DNA from: Paulinella micropora
Taxonomy: Eukaryota > Cercozoa > Imbricatea > Euglyphida > Paulinellidae
Reading direction: 5' to 3'
NCBI GenBank assembly: GCA_019918135.1
Contig: WBZZ01002600.1
Span: 42,501-106,500 of the forward strand
DNA: 64,000 nucleotides
Shown here: positions 51,832 to 60,756 of the stretch, one piece after another
How positions within the stretch are numbered: the first letter of the stretch is position 1
Layout of the letters: each line of letters opens with the position of its first letter
Made by a program: the position numbers and the translations under genes
The notes under the pieces: generated by a model
Told to the model about the DNA's origin: nothing
What the model saw: only the letters and a program-made list of their open reading frames with translations
Database searches by the model: none

Positions 51832-52640
51832 TCACGGCGGACGGAACGGAGGGACGGATCTAGGCACCTGTGAAAAAAGCGGTGAAAGGGCTGCTGGGGA
51901 GCCCCCGCCGGCAGGCACAGGGCGCCCTTGACCGGGGGCCCGGCCTTGACCCGCTTGCTCCGCCGGCTCCACCGGCTCCGCCAGTTCAAAGGCCTGCGCA
52001 AAGTAGTCGGGCCACTCGGTAGCAGCCAGGGAACCGGCGGGGACTCCGTACTTGGCCCTCACCTCAAAGGATCGCAAGACGTAGCCGCGCCCCGCCCGTG
52101 CTAGCTTCGAGGCCAGCACACCTCCCAGCGCCGAGTTGCTGCGCAGTACCGTAGGAGCCAGGCCTCGCACTAGACAGGCCCTGTCCTCTGGGGAAAGCCG
52201 CAGGGGCTGGTCAGAGCCTGAGGCCCCAGACTCGATAACTCGCAGCCGCATGGTCACGACGTCGTCCTCGGTCTGGTGCACCACCGAGTCCAGCGAGCAG
52301 CCGGGGTTCAGTTCGTGGCTCAGACGTCGGGCTTCTTTTTCGGCTAGGCTGTTCAGGACTAGCTCCAGGGCCCGCCCCAGAACGGTGTGCGCGAAGGCGC
52401 ACTGGCACTCCTCGGTGCTTCAACGCGGCTTAGGCCCCCTGCACTGAGGGCTGGCTATGTTCACCCGGTGCACGAGCACATGGGCAAAGAAAGCCACCAG
52501 CCTGTCCGTGTCGTTCGCATCTGGCCCGAGCTTGGCGGAGGGGCCTGGGTGGCTGCGTTGACGGCTGCCTCGTTAAGGGACGCCACATTGGCAGGCAGAA
52601 AGCTGCGTTTCTGCCGGGTCGGTGAGCCCCTGCGAGCAAC
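51832..52640 (-). pseudogene. Degenerate unknown gene
   Basis: The 3' half (51832 to about 52410) is one open minus-strand frame with protein-like content: ALELVLNSLAEKEARRLSHE, then VTMRLRVIESGASGSDQPLR, and a Pro/Gly-rich end. Upstream an in-frame stop interrupts it near 52425. Before that, DANDTDRLVAFFAHVLVHRV and NVASLNEAAVNAATQ lie in different frames. The pieces look like one gene with at least two breaks. I recognise no domain. Confidence 0.5.
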
Positions 52641-53083
52641 AGAGCCCTAGGCGCTGTCGCGCCGGCTCTGCTGGTTTATGCTCCAGCTTTGTCTACAAAC
52701 ATCAGAGAACAAACACGCCCCATCTGCTCAATTTGCAAGCTGAGATGAGATGCTTTTATCACGAACACGGGAGTTCCCTGTTATCAGACGGGGGGAGGGG
52801 TATGTGCTAAGACAATTCGTGCTCTCCCCCCTTCCCCTGTTCTTTGAGCCCCCCGGGCTCAGGGGGCTCATGGGGGAGAGAAGAAAAAAAAGAGAGGGGG
52901 GGAGGGGCGCCTCCCCCTTTTCGGGAGGAAGGGGAGAGAGAATGGAGGCAAAGTGATGGGTGTGTGGTCCAGGATTTGGCTTGTACACTTTTTTTTAGCG
53001 CGCCCCTGCCCTCTCTACTCTTTCCCCCCCCCCCCCCCCCTTTCTTTGTGCTTGTATATTTCATTCAGGTAAAAAGGCGTAAC
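52641..53083. other. Intergenic region with a palindromic-element arm
   Basis: Contains the arm TGTTCTTTGAGCCCCCCGGG / CTCAGGGGGCTCA (about 52838-52870) of the palindromic element described at 58340, then GA-rich and C-rich tracts. The last 40 nt before the next ATG read CTTGTATATTTCATTCAGG, possibly a promoter or a splice acceptor. Confidence 0.6.
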
Positions 53084-53683
53084 ATGGACGAGAACTGCTC
53101 CGGGGGCGAACTCTTTTCTGCCCTTGACATGAATGTGCTTACCAAGGTCTCGGACGCCGGAGAGCACGTGTTTGAGCTGCAAGGCAAAGCAATCAAGGCG
53201 ACGGTGCAGGCCAATGGCTCGCTGAAATTGCAGCACAAGCTTCTGTGGGACAACTTGAGTTTGCAAGCCCAGTCAGAGCGGGAGAGGCGCTCCCTGGAAC
53301 TCCAACAACGCCGTGAAGATCTGGCCCTTGTACTAAAAGAGTTGCAAGCGCTCGAGCTGAAGCTTAGCCAGGGCTCTCCTTACAACGTACCTGAGCCTGC
53401 AGATCGTGAGCTAGGCCAGCAGTTGATAAGACTGCATCAGCAGCGGGGCCAGCATACCAGGCAGATCTCGCTCTCAGAGCAAAAGCAGGAACTTGAGGTC
53501 AAGTATACGGAAATCACCGAAACTACAAACTGTACACTCCCGCCCGGCCTGATGGTGCGCGTGCCTGCTTTGTTCTCGCCCGGACCGCTTCTTTGGTGCC
53601 CGTTACAAAAAACGGCCGTAACCCGTGAATCCCAGAGCAAAGTGTCCAAGGTGAGCGCCAGCTCGCTAGTTCGGATTGAATAG
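53084..53683 (+). CDS. Hypothetical coiled-coil protein
   Basis: From ATG 53084 (MDENCSGGELF) to TAG at 53683, 199 residues. The central region (about residues 45-145) is Leu/Glu/Gln-rich and predicted coiled coil: LLWDNLSLQAQSERERRSLE, then ALVLKELQALELKLSQ. The N-terminus is compact and mixed; the C-terminus has a Pro-rich stretch and a basic/Ser-rich end. No family recognised. Part of its coiled coil (DNLSLQAQSERxRRSLEL) is copied at 60375-60435 in a chimeric fragment. The upstream open frame is repeat-derived, so 53084 is preferred. Confidence 0.65.
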   Translation: MDENCSGGELFSALDMNVLTKVSDAGEHVFELQGKAIKATVQANGSLKLQHKLLWDNLSLQAQSERERRSLELQQRREDLALVLKELQALELKLSQGSPYNVPEPADRELGQQLIRLHQQRGQHTRQISLSEQKQELEVKYTEITETTNCTLPPGLMVRVPALFSPGPLLWCPLQKTAVTRESQSKVSKVSASSLVRIE

Positions 53684-53689
53684 CGCGTG

Positions 53690-54836
53690 GTGAATACAGG
53701 CCTTTTCTTTACTTTACTAAGATTAAAACTTTGTCAAAGACTTTATGTACAGGCTCTTAGCTACTTAGCGAGGGAGCGTGTCGCTAACAGGCCTAGAAAC
53801 GAGACTGCCAAAAATTGCTGCGTGTAGAGTTGGGGTCTTTTTTGTGTCGGGCAGGGGAAGGACGCCTTTCTCAGACAGCATCCTGCGCGAAATGAGTTTT
53901 TTTTTTCTTTTGCTCGCGTAGAACTTGGCGCCAATTTGTTGTTCGGCGGTCGTTTTCCCGGGGAAGCTAAGACCCGCTGCCTTTTTCGGCCGTATCACGT
54001 GCACGCAAAGCGCCGCCCCGGCGGAAACTTAGCGCAAAATGGACCGGCCGGCTCGAAAGATCAGAACGTAGCCACGTCCGGCGGCTGTGCTAATGCTAGC
54101 ATTATTTGGAGCTGTTATTTGTTGTCGTTCATTTGTTTGTTTGATGGTTTTAGTAAAACTTATAGTACAAGACAAAAGTAGGCTCAGCGAAAGCTCAGAC
54201 CGCTGGTGGAAATCGAAGAGATTCTGGTGCGGACTCGTCCTTCTCTTGTTGCAGTCGTGACTGCCTCAAACTCCAAGTTTGAACAGCTGGCAGTGCGTCG
54301 TCTCGGATCCTGCTACGATGTCCTCTGCAATCATTTGATTCAGATACTTATTGCCATTAGAAGGCGTGATGTCGCTGTAACAAAAGAGCGAACAGCACTG
54401 GCGGAGCTGAAAGAAAGAGAGTTCGAGGTTACGTGCACTGTGCAGAGGCGGGCCAGGGTTTGTGTGGAGCCGATTGCCAGCCAAGCCCCAGAGACTGGCA
54501 GGCAGCTGGGAGAGAGAAAGGGCAGCACGCGGCACATCCCCCTACCTCCTCAGAGCGGGGGGCAAAAATAAGTAAACTTTTTTTTGGAGCCTACCGATGG
54601 GGGGGAGGGGGGCGCCCCCCCCCTCCCCCCTTTCTTTCTTCCCTCCCTCTGAGCCCCCTGAGCCCGGGGGGCTCAAGGAGCTGGGGAAGGGGGAATCGGG
54701 AGCTGGCGGGGGGCGCAAGACCAGAGCGCGCGGGGGGGGGGGGGGTGTGCACTTTGTCCAAGAATAGGGCGTGGGAGAAAGTGTAAGCTGAAAAGCCCTG
54801 GTACATAATCAGCCTAATCTGGCACAGAGAGTGTCA
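53690..54836. other. Intergenic region with gene fragment and dispersed repeats
   Basis: It contains a GATTAAAACTTTGTCAAAGA module (53721), a copy of the TTGGCGCCAA repeat (53870-54050), an antisense fragment of the HNH gene (54313-54380), an AGCTGGGAGAGAGAAAGGGC segment (54505-54545) shared with 46299-46338, and a GC palindrome with GAGCCCCCTGAGCCCGG (54600-54680). No complete gene is seen. Confidence 0.7.
54313..54380 (-). pseudogene. Antisense fragment of the HNH gene
   Basis: Read on the minus strand it encodes SDITPSNGNKYLNQMIAE, matching SDITPSNGKKYLDQMIAE of the HNH protein just before its nuclease part. The match then ends abruptly. Confidence 0.85.
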
Positions 54837-55628
54837 ATGTGCAGCTGCACCCCAAAGCAAGTGAGTCGGTACGCAACTTGGTTCCTGTGTGTGGGGCTGC
54901 TCGCATTCCCAGTCTTGATCTGGTCTACAGTTAAACTAGATTCCGAGATAGAATCGGTGGTATCAGTAGTGGAAGTGAACGTGACGCGCGCCAGCTGGAC
55001 CCTTGCACCGCCAGACGAGTTCAAGTGCTGTTATGTAGAACCGTCGGACGGAGGGGGTGGGGGTGGTGGGGAACGCCGGCGTAGTTTGCAAGGCCAGAAG
55101 CACTGTACCGAATGTACAACACGGACCATCGAAGACGTGCGCATGCCTGTGTACATGGCGGCGGTATTTGCGCAGCCCCTAGACTCCAACGAGACCGAAC
55201 AACAAATTAATGACAAACTCTTTGGCGCTGACAGCTTATGCAGGGGTGGGCGCACTCTGGCCGTTCGACAGGATTGGGGTTGGGCGGGGAAGGTTTGGGT
55301 ATTGTATGATAGTATCCCCAATCTCTACCGAGAATGCAGTGTACCTCTGTTCTTGGGCTCGGCCGAGAGCATGCCGAAGCTCGGCGACGTGGTTAGTGCG
55401 ACTCGTCATCCAGATACTGGCTGTCTTCTGCCGGGCCCGGGCTATTACGTAACGGGGCCGGAGACGGCGTGGGCGGTGTGTATAGTAGTTCTGGTCATAT
55501 TACCGGTGGCCATGGTGGCCATGGCGGCCGCCGCTGGTTTTTGTGAACCGCGTGTACCCTTTCCGCCAATACACCACGAGCGCCTGGACAGCTTAAAAGA
55601 ACCTCTCAGTCTGTCGGCACGAACCTGA
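54837..55628 (+). CDS. Hypothetical two-span membrane protein with Cys-containing ectodomain
   Basis: From ATG 54837 (MCSCTPKQVSR) to TGA 55628, 263 residues. A transmembrane segment lies at about residues 13-31 (ATWFLCVGLLAFPVLIW) and a second at about 210-235 (AVCIVVLVILPVAMVAMAAA). The ~180-residue region between them has Cys pairs (KCCYV, CTEC), two possible N-glycosylation sites (NVT, NET) and a Gly run. This layout fits an envelope or host-membrane protein with an exposed loop. The family is not recognised. Confidence 0.7.
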   Translation: MCSCTPKQVSRYATWFLCVGLLAFPVLIWSTVKLDSEIESVVSVVEVNVTRASWTLAPPDEFKCCYVEPSDGGGGGGGERRRSLQGQKHCTECTTRTIEDVRMPVYMAAVFAQPLDSNETEQQINDKLFGADSLCRGGRTLAVRQDWGWAGKVWVLYDSIPNLYRECSVPLFLGSAESMPKLGDVVSATRHPDTGCLLPGPGYYVTGPETAWAVCIVVLVILPVAMVAMAAAAGFCEPRVPFPPIHHERLDSLKEPLSLSART

Positions 55629-55832
55629 GAGGAGCAGTGGGAACAAAAGGCTTTTATTGATTAAAAGAATTTCTTTTCCCTTTTTTTGTTGTTGTTGCAA
55701 AACTACTCTTGGAGAGCGGCGCCCTCCCTCCTTCTTAGTTTTTCAGTGTAAACCCCAGAGACCGACGTCGCCCATCTCTCCGCACCCCCCCCCCCCCTCC
55801 TCCCCAAAGTTTCTGCTTGCGTGTGAAATGGT

Positions 55833-57257
55833 ATGTCTTCTTGTGTAACAAGTGTTCCCTCATTACTTCTGACGGGGATGATGGAAGTGTCGGAGGGTAA
55901 TGTGCAGCAAGGGCTGACCACTACTAACAAGGCCATCGAGCCAAACCCGTTACTTGCGACCCTGCGGGAGGCGGGATTTGGCAAATTAGTCAAGAGGCAA
56001 AAGGGTGGTGCTTTTTCCGTCACGGATGCTCTCATGGCCTTCCATGGATGCTCAGTCGTAGACGCGCACAATATGTACCGTCGTCTTCAACCACAGTTGC
56101 AAACGCTGGGCATAAAACGATCGCTCAAGAAAATCAAGTTTGCGCGGAGCGATGGTCGGCTGGGGAGACCAGTCGACTGCCTGCCCTTTGATCAGCTCTT
56201 GCAGGTGTTGGCGCTCGTGCCGGAGACCGCTCGGCCCCTCAAGCGCGAGCGGCTGTCTGTGGGGAGCAGCGAGGAATGTCAGAGTTCCCCCCGCCCCCCG
56301 CCCGCGAAGAAACGCAGTATGGAGCCGATTCCGAAGCGCGTCGGGCAGCGGCTGGCGGTGCTGGACAACGCGCGCCAGAAACTAAGCCAGGAAGCTACCA
56401 GCACTCCGGTATACATGCCCTTGACACGCGTGCCAAATACCCGAGAAGATTGGTCGCTGGGCGTGCAGAATGCCAACCGGGTACCCGAGTGGACGAGTGT
56501 GCAGGCCTGGAGCCACGCGCGTCGTTACCTGCACGCCGACGGGCAGCCCGTGGAGACTCGGTACCAGCACAAGTCTGGGGCGGGCGGGCTGCTCGCCACC
56601 CCCACGCCGGCGCCCTTGATGCTGCCCGCGACGCCAGCCAATGAGGCCCGGGTGCGGCAGGCAGTGCGGGACCAAGTGGACGTGTGTGCCCGAGCCCGGT
56701 CAGCCCTGTCGGAAGCGGAGGCGCTCGATGCGGACGACGCGACCAGCGCAGGGCACAGGTGGCGGCAGCAAATGTCAGACTTGTGCGTCTTGGAGGAGCA
56801 GGTCAGCAAGTACAACGACTGGCTGCGAGGGCGCGCGGAGAGACGCGCCCGGGCCACGGCGCGGGCGACCGCGCACCGAGAAAGCCAAGCACTCGCGGAG
56901 GCGGACGTGGTGGCCGTGCACGTGCGCACTCAGCAATTGCGAGACCTGGTAACTGAGCTGGGAGACTGCCAGAGCTCCCACAACAGTGAAACGCACGTGG
57001 TCGAGGAACTGGTAAAGTGGGACAGCACCGACAGGTATGACGACGGCCTGGCGCCCCGTCTTGCGACTTTCCTTCTGCTTCGGTGGGCGGACGCAAGCGA
57101 AGTTTCGTCGCCGGCTAGTACTGCGCGTGTGGCCCGCGCACTGCTGCTCGTGCTGGACGCCCTGGGCCAGCAACGGCCGTCGCTGATACCAGGGCGCGCA
57201 GAAGTAGTCAACTTGGCGCGAGCGATCGTGCGAGGCAGCACCTCGGACCGCGCGTAG
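55833..57257 (+). CDS. Bro-like N-terminal domain protein with long helical C-terminal part
   Basis: 474 residues from ATG 55833; ATG 55878 (MMEVSEG) is an equally good start. The N-terminal domain (about residues 38-140) aligns by eye with that of the HNH protein at 18117: NPLLATLREAGF...FSVTDALMAFHG here, NALLMRLGPDDF...FAVTDAIAFFTE there. Both then have a basic stretch and a Leu-rich end. A basic cluster (PPPAKKRSMEPIPKR) follows. The C-terminal half is Ala/Arg-rich helical without an HNH motif. It is probably a DNA-binding protein of the same family with a different effector part. It ends at TAG 57257, followed by a G-rich hairpin tract. Confidence 0.7.
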   Translation: MSSCVTSVPSLLLTGMMEVSEGNVQQGLTTTNKAIEPNPLLATLREAGFGKLVKRQKGGAFSVTDALMAFHGCSVVDAHNMYRRLQPQLQTLGIKRSLKKIKFARSDGRLGRPVDCLPFDQLLQVLALVPETARPLKRERLSVGSSEECQSSPRPPPAKKRSMEPIPKRVGQRLAVLDNARQKLSQEATSTPVYMPLTRVPNTREDWSLGVQNANRVPEWTSVQAWSHARRYLHADGQPVETRYQHKSGAGGLLATPTPAPLMLPATPANEARVRQAVRDQVDVCARARSALSEAEALDADDATSAGHRWRQQMSDLCVLEEQVSKYNDWLRGRAERRARATARATAHRESQALAEADVVAVHVRTQQLRDLVTELGDCQSSHNSETHVVEELVKWDSTDRYDDGLAPRLATFLLLRWADASEVSSPASTARVARALLLVLDALGQQRPSLIPGRAEVVNLARAIVRGSTSDRA

Positions 57258-57394
57258 CTCGGCCGCCCGGGGGGGAGGGGGGGGGGGAGGCTTGCGTGCG
57301 CTCTAGGGTTTTTTTATTAAAAGATCAGTGCCACGTTGGGGTCTAGGCTTTATCTCCCTTTAATCGTCTCCCTCAGCTTGTTCTCTCTTGTCGA

Positions 57395-58033
57395 TTACAC
57401 GGAGTTGGTTTCGGCGTGGCTGGTCGGGGCCGCGACAAAGACCGCCAGAGCCACAACCAACAAGAGGAGCACGAGCCCACACCAAAGCCTCTTCCACTTC
57501 CGAGAGGGTCTACAGCTTGCTTCGCTACTTTTTTCTTCGACCGCAAATTTCACCAGGGGTAAGAACAAGATGAACGACAGCGAGAAAAGACCCAGGGCGG
57601 CTTTGTACGCAGTGTCGTGCATGCAGCGCACTTCTGTAACGTATGGGAAATCGGCGGCACAGGGCGTGCTTGGATTGCACGTCAGGTGCCAGGTCAGCAA
57701 CAAGTCTTGATTGAAGCTGCGGCGCAGGTGCAGTGAGACCCGCTCTTGGTACGAACCCGTGTGCTTGTGCAAATAGGTTGTCCAGTTCTTGGTCTTGACA
57801 AGGACCCTCTGCGACGGCCTACTAACCCAAGCCGCGAACTCGAGCTTGGCACGGACTACGCTCGCGTTGGACAGTTTATCCAGGGGTATTTCCAGGCTGT
57901 AGGACCTCATGAGCATGCAGAATGGGTAGCGAGAAAAGGGCTCTATCGCACCTAGGATTTGTCTCGCGGGGCTCAGCGCGTGCGTGACCGAGCCCAGTGC
58001 TGCGCAGGCTACAAATACAAGCGCCTGCCGCAT
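57395..58033 (-). CDS. Hypothetical secreted/membrane glycoprotein-like protein
   Basis: 212 residues from ATG 58033. An N-terminal signal peptide is evident (LVFVACAALGSVTHA). The following region has possible N-glycosylation sites (NAS, NWT) and Cys pairs (CNPSTPC). Two hydrophobic segments lie near residues 143-163 (LGLFSLSFILFLPLV) and 183-203 (WCGLVLLLLVVALAVFV). No family recognised. The arrangement suggests a type I or two-span membrane protein with an exposed N-terminal domain. Upstream of the start is a reversed ATTAAAGCTCTGTCAAGGA module (58115). Confidence 0.7.
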   Translation of the reverse strand: MRQALVFVACAALGSVTHALSPARQILGAIEPFSRYPFCMLMRSYSLEIPLDKLSNASVVRAKLEFAAWVSRPSQRVLVKTKNWTTYLHKHTGSYQERVSLHLRRSFNQDLLLTWHLTCNPSTPCAADFPYVTEVRCMHDTAYKAALGLFSLSFILFLPLVKFAVEEKSSEASCRPSRKWKRLWCGLVLLLLVVALAVFVAAPTSHAETNSV

Positions 58034-58339
58034 TTTAGGCTGTCCCGTCCCTTTTCTTTTTACACCTCGTAGACACCTCTTTCCCCCTCTCCCCTTTTAG
58101 TTATCAACGCCAAGATTAAAGCTCTGTCAAGGATTCTTTTATTAATTTCCTTGTACATTCTTTCTGTCTTACTTGCGACTGATTAAAATTCTGGGGAGCG
58201 TAGACCCCCGGAGACCTGCGTCACGTTCATGTACTGCGTCAGATCCACTACATTGGCTGGGGTCGGACGCCAGGTCTGAATAGTGCAGAACTAGCCGCAC
58301 GCAGGCCCACACATTCACACGTGCAACCACAGGAGGCTG

Positions 58340-58520
58340 AAGCTTGCGCCCTTCCCCTCCCCTTGCCCCTGTTCGTTGAGCCCCCCGGGCTCAGGGGGCT
58401 CAGAGCGGGGAGGAAGAAAGAAAAAAAGGGGGGGGCGCCCCCCCCCCTTGCACTCCTCCCACTTGAGCCCCCTGAGCCCGGGGGGCTCAAAGAACAAGGG
58501 AGAGGGGAAGGGCGCAGAAG
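58340..58520. mobile_element. Long palindromic (MITE-like) element with ~58-bp arms
   Basis: The left arm (about 58340-58402: AGCTTGCGCCCTTCCCC ... TTGAGCCCCCCGGGCTCAGG) is the near-exact reverse complement of the right arm (about 58463-58520). Between them is a GA/poly-G/poly-C centre. Each arm itself contains a nested GAGCCCC stem. Single arms of the same sequence lie at 8886, 11027, 48311, 52838 and 54650. The structure fits a non-autonomous palindromic element. The tail GGCGCAGAAGCTACAAC plus AAATAAATACATG follows, as at 48362 and 63580. Confidence 0.8.
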
Positions 58521-58570
58521 CTACAACAAAAAAATAAATACATGAAACGCCTCCACTGAGCACCCCCCCC

Positions 58571-58690
58571 CTTGCTGGTGACGGGCGCAAGCTAACACAC
58601 TCGGTCCAGCGCCGGCACGACCCCCGGCAGGAGTTTAGTCGTGGTGCACGGAGTGTCGAGTGGCGCCTTGTTTTATTTAGACACAGAACG
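58571..58690 (+). pseudogene. Hydrolase oxyanion-loop fragment (copy A)
   Basis: GTGCACGGAGTGTCGAGTGG and the following codons encode VVHGVSSGALFYL, matching the alpha/beta-hydrolase at 8260-8310. The preceding ~65 nt (GGTGACGGGCGCAAGCTAAC...) are shared with a second fragment at 60236. Only this small part of the gene is present. Confidence 0.85.
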
Positions 58691-58692
58691 CC

Positions 58693-58998
58693 TTGCTCAC
58701 GCCCGGAGCAGGGCTGCTGGGGCGACAGGACCTGGTGTCCCTGCTGCGGACATCAAAAGCCTGGAAACAGCAGCTAGACGTCTACCTCCTGCCGCAGTTG
58801 TGGCTGGCCCTAGCCCTCAACGACGCGACGTCTACAGTCGACCTGCCCGAGAACGTCTTATCCTCCGCCGAGGAGCTAGTAGTTTACCCCCAGCTCTGCA
58901 CGTCGCTCACGCTCAACTATAGCCGAAACCGTCAGTCTGCCTGGTGTACAAGAACTGAGCCTGCACCCCGGCGCTACAGTCTTATGTCCTCGGCCTAA
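58693..58998 (+). CDS. F-box-like fragment or small protein
   Basis: 101 codons beginning MLTPGAGLLGRQDLVSLLRT. The pattern LVSLLRTSKAWKQQL resembles the second half of an F-box, and LCTSLTLNYS resembles a leucine-rich line. It follows the hydrolase fragment directly. It is probably a remnant of an F-box/LRR gene, but could be a small independent protein. Confidence 0.4.
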   Translation: MLTPGAGLLGRQDLVSLLRTSKAWKQQLDVYLLPQLWLALALNDATSTVDLPENVLSSAEELVVYPQLCTSLTLNYSRNRQSAWCTRTEPAPRRYSLMSSA

Positions 58999-59006
58999 GC
59001 GTTTGT

Positions 59007-59603
59007 ATGAACATGACATCCCAACGGCCGAACCTTGAATACACCGGGCGGTGGAAGCGCGGCGCCCTGGAGCAGCTGCGCCGGGCGCTCTTGCGTTGCT
59101 TTAAGTCGCCACTGGGTGAGGTGGCATATTGCGCCAAGGACTTCCGGCGCGGGCTGGCTGGCTACGTGGCCATGCTATTTGATCGCGTCGAGGCGGCCGC
59201 CTACAAGGGTTCCGTGCACCCCCCGTGGAACAAGCTGGTGCTGAAGCTCAAAGAAACCCTGGCGGCTCTCAGGCGCGATCCATACAGCCCAAATCCATTG
59301 ACTGACATTTCCGGCTATGTACTCCAAGATACGGAACCCCCGCGTCGTCTGGATATATTGTGCCAAGAGCTGGCCCTCCGCGTGGAGGTGGCCTTGTCAA
59401 CACGCTATAGCTACGCTTGTTGGAAGGAGATGCGCTCGCAGCTGCTAGTTCCTTTAGTAGAAATGACAAGGGCAGAAGCCCCCCCTCAACCTGGGTGCTT
59501 AGACAGGTTTTCAAATCTCCCCTTCCCTCCCCCTTTCGAAGGGGAGCGGGAGCAGAAGGGGAGAGGGGGGAAAGAATGGGGAAGGGGAAAGAACGGGGAG
59601 TAA
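59007..59603 (+). CDS. Hypothetical helical protein with repeat-derived C-terminus
   Basis: 198 residues from ATG 59007 (MNMTSQRPNLEY); 59010 is not excluded. Residues ~1-155 are protein-like and helical (ALEQLRRALLRCFKSPLGEV, later CQELALRVEVALSTRYSYA). The last ~45 residues are encoded by the GA-rich repeat that begins at 59503 (EGEREQKGRGGKEWGRGKNG), so the repeat insertion seems to have replaced the original 3' end. No family recognised. Confidence 0.55.
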   Translation: MNMTSQRPNLEYTGRWKRGALEQLRRALLRCFKSPLGEVAYCAKDFRRGLAGYVAMLFDRVEAAAYKGSVHPPWNKLVLKLKETLAALRRDPYSPNPLTDISGYVLQDTEPPRRLDILCQELALRVEVALSTRYSYACWKEMRSQLLVPLVEMTRAEAPPQPGCLDRFSNLPFPPPFEGEREQKGRGGKEWGRGKNGE

Positions 59604-60230
59604 GGAGAGCGGGGGCGAGAAAAGGGGAAGGGGGGGAGAACAGGGAGAGGGAGAGAACGGGGGCGGGGGGGCGTCTTCCTCACGGTGGCATCTTGCGCGA
59701 AGTGGACTTTTTTCTTTCGCCCGTTTCTCGAATTAAATTTGGCGCCAAATTGTCTTGTGTGTGTTTTCCCGGAAAAACTAGGAAGCACTGCCTTTTCCGA
59801 CCTTATCCAGAACAGCTCAATTTAGCACCAAATTAACCGGCCGTTCCGGCTTCCGCGGGCCTGCGGGGAAATCGGATGTTTTCCCGCAAAAAGAAACGGC
59901 GCGCCAATTTTTTCTACTTGCGCACATGACAAGTTTTCAGATCTCCCCCCTCCCCTCCCCCTTTCGGAAGGGGAGCGGGAGGAGAAGGGGAGCGGGAGGA
60001 GAAGGGGAGCGGGAGGAGAAGGGGAGAGGGGGGAAAGAACGGAGAAGGGGAAAGAACGGGGAGTAAGGAGAGCAGGGGCGAGAAAGGGGGAGGGAAGGGG
60101 AGAGAACTGGGGAGGGGGGGGGGGCGTGGTCGTCTTGCGCAAAGTGGACTTTTTTCTTTGCTTCCATTAAATTTGGCGCCAAATTTTCCTGAGTGTGTGT
60201 GTTTTCCCGGGAAACCTATTGGCCCCCCCC
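59503..60230. repeat. Two tandem ~425-bp repeat copies (GA-rich tract plus TTTGGCGCCAAA module)
   Basis: GACAGGTTTTCAAATCTCC at 59503 recurs as GACAAGTTTTCAGATCTCC at about 59928. Each is followed by GGGGAGCGGGAG(C/G)AGAAGG repeats, GAACGGGGAGTAAGGAGAGC, a CGTCTT head, CTTGCGC.AAGTGGACTTTT and TTTGGCGCCAAA (59738-59749; 60172-60183). The second copy is cut short at about 60220. No gene is seen. Confidence 0.85.
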
Positions 60231-60235
60231 CTTTC

Positions 60236-60489
60236 TGGTGACGGGCGCAAGCTAACACACTCGGTCCAGCACAGGCACGACCCCCGGCAGGAGTATAGTC
60301 GTGGTGCACGGAGTGTCGAGTGGCGCCTTGTTTTACTTGGACACAGGACGCCTTGCCCACGCCCGCCTGCTTAGGGACAACTTGAGTTTGCAGGCTCAGT
60401 CCGAGCGGGACAGGCGCTCTCTGGAACTCCAGGGCTTTGTACGAGACGTGGACACTGCTTGGGACGGGATAGGAACGTGGCACTGCTGA
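60236..60489 (+). pseudogene. Chimeric fragment: hydrolase oxyanion loop fused to coiled-coil gene piece
   Basis: The first ~115 nt repeat 58571-58690 and encode VHGVSSGALFYLDTGRL of the hydrolase. From about 60370 the same frame continues with DNLSLQAQSERDRRSLEL, a piece of the coiled-coil protein at 53084. The joint frame is open for 62 codons (60301-60489). Two different source genes are fused in frame. Confidence 0.85.
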
Positions 60490-60756
60490 TGGGCTTGGGG
60501 CACGCCGGGCAGCTTGCCTCTACCTGAGGGAGGAAGGGAAGCTCGGGTGGGGCATGCCCCCCAGGTCCTCACTGACTTTGGGTTTGGGGTTTTTTATTAA
60601 AGTTTTAATTTCTAGTAAACTTTCAAAGATCTAAACTCAACTCCACGCAGTTTGGGCGTTCCCAGCCCGGCTTCTTGTATTAAGTGGTTTTCCAAAGGAA
60701 AATGCCCTGGCAGAAAGGCGCGCAGGGAGAGCCGCGGTTTTCAGACCCCCCCCCCC
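60490..60756. other. Intergenic region
   Basis: Contains GGGGCATGCCCCCCAGG (about 60551-60567), resembling the second stem of the GC-rich palindromic insertions in the Fanzor gene, then AT-rich sequence with TTATTAAAGTTTTAAT. No gene is seen. Confidence 0.6.

Noticed and set aside
52844..53083. N-terminal extension of the coiled-coil protein
   Set aside because: Encoded by the palindromic element arm and C-rich tract; ATG 53084 begins the protein-like part.
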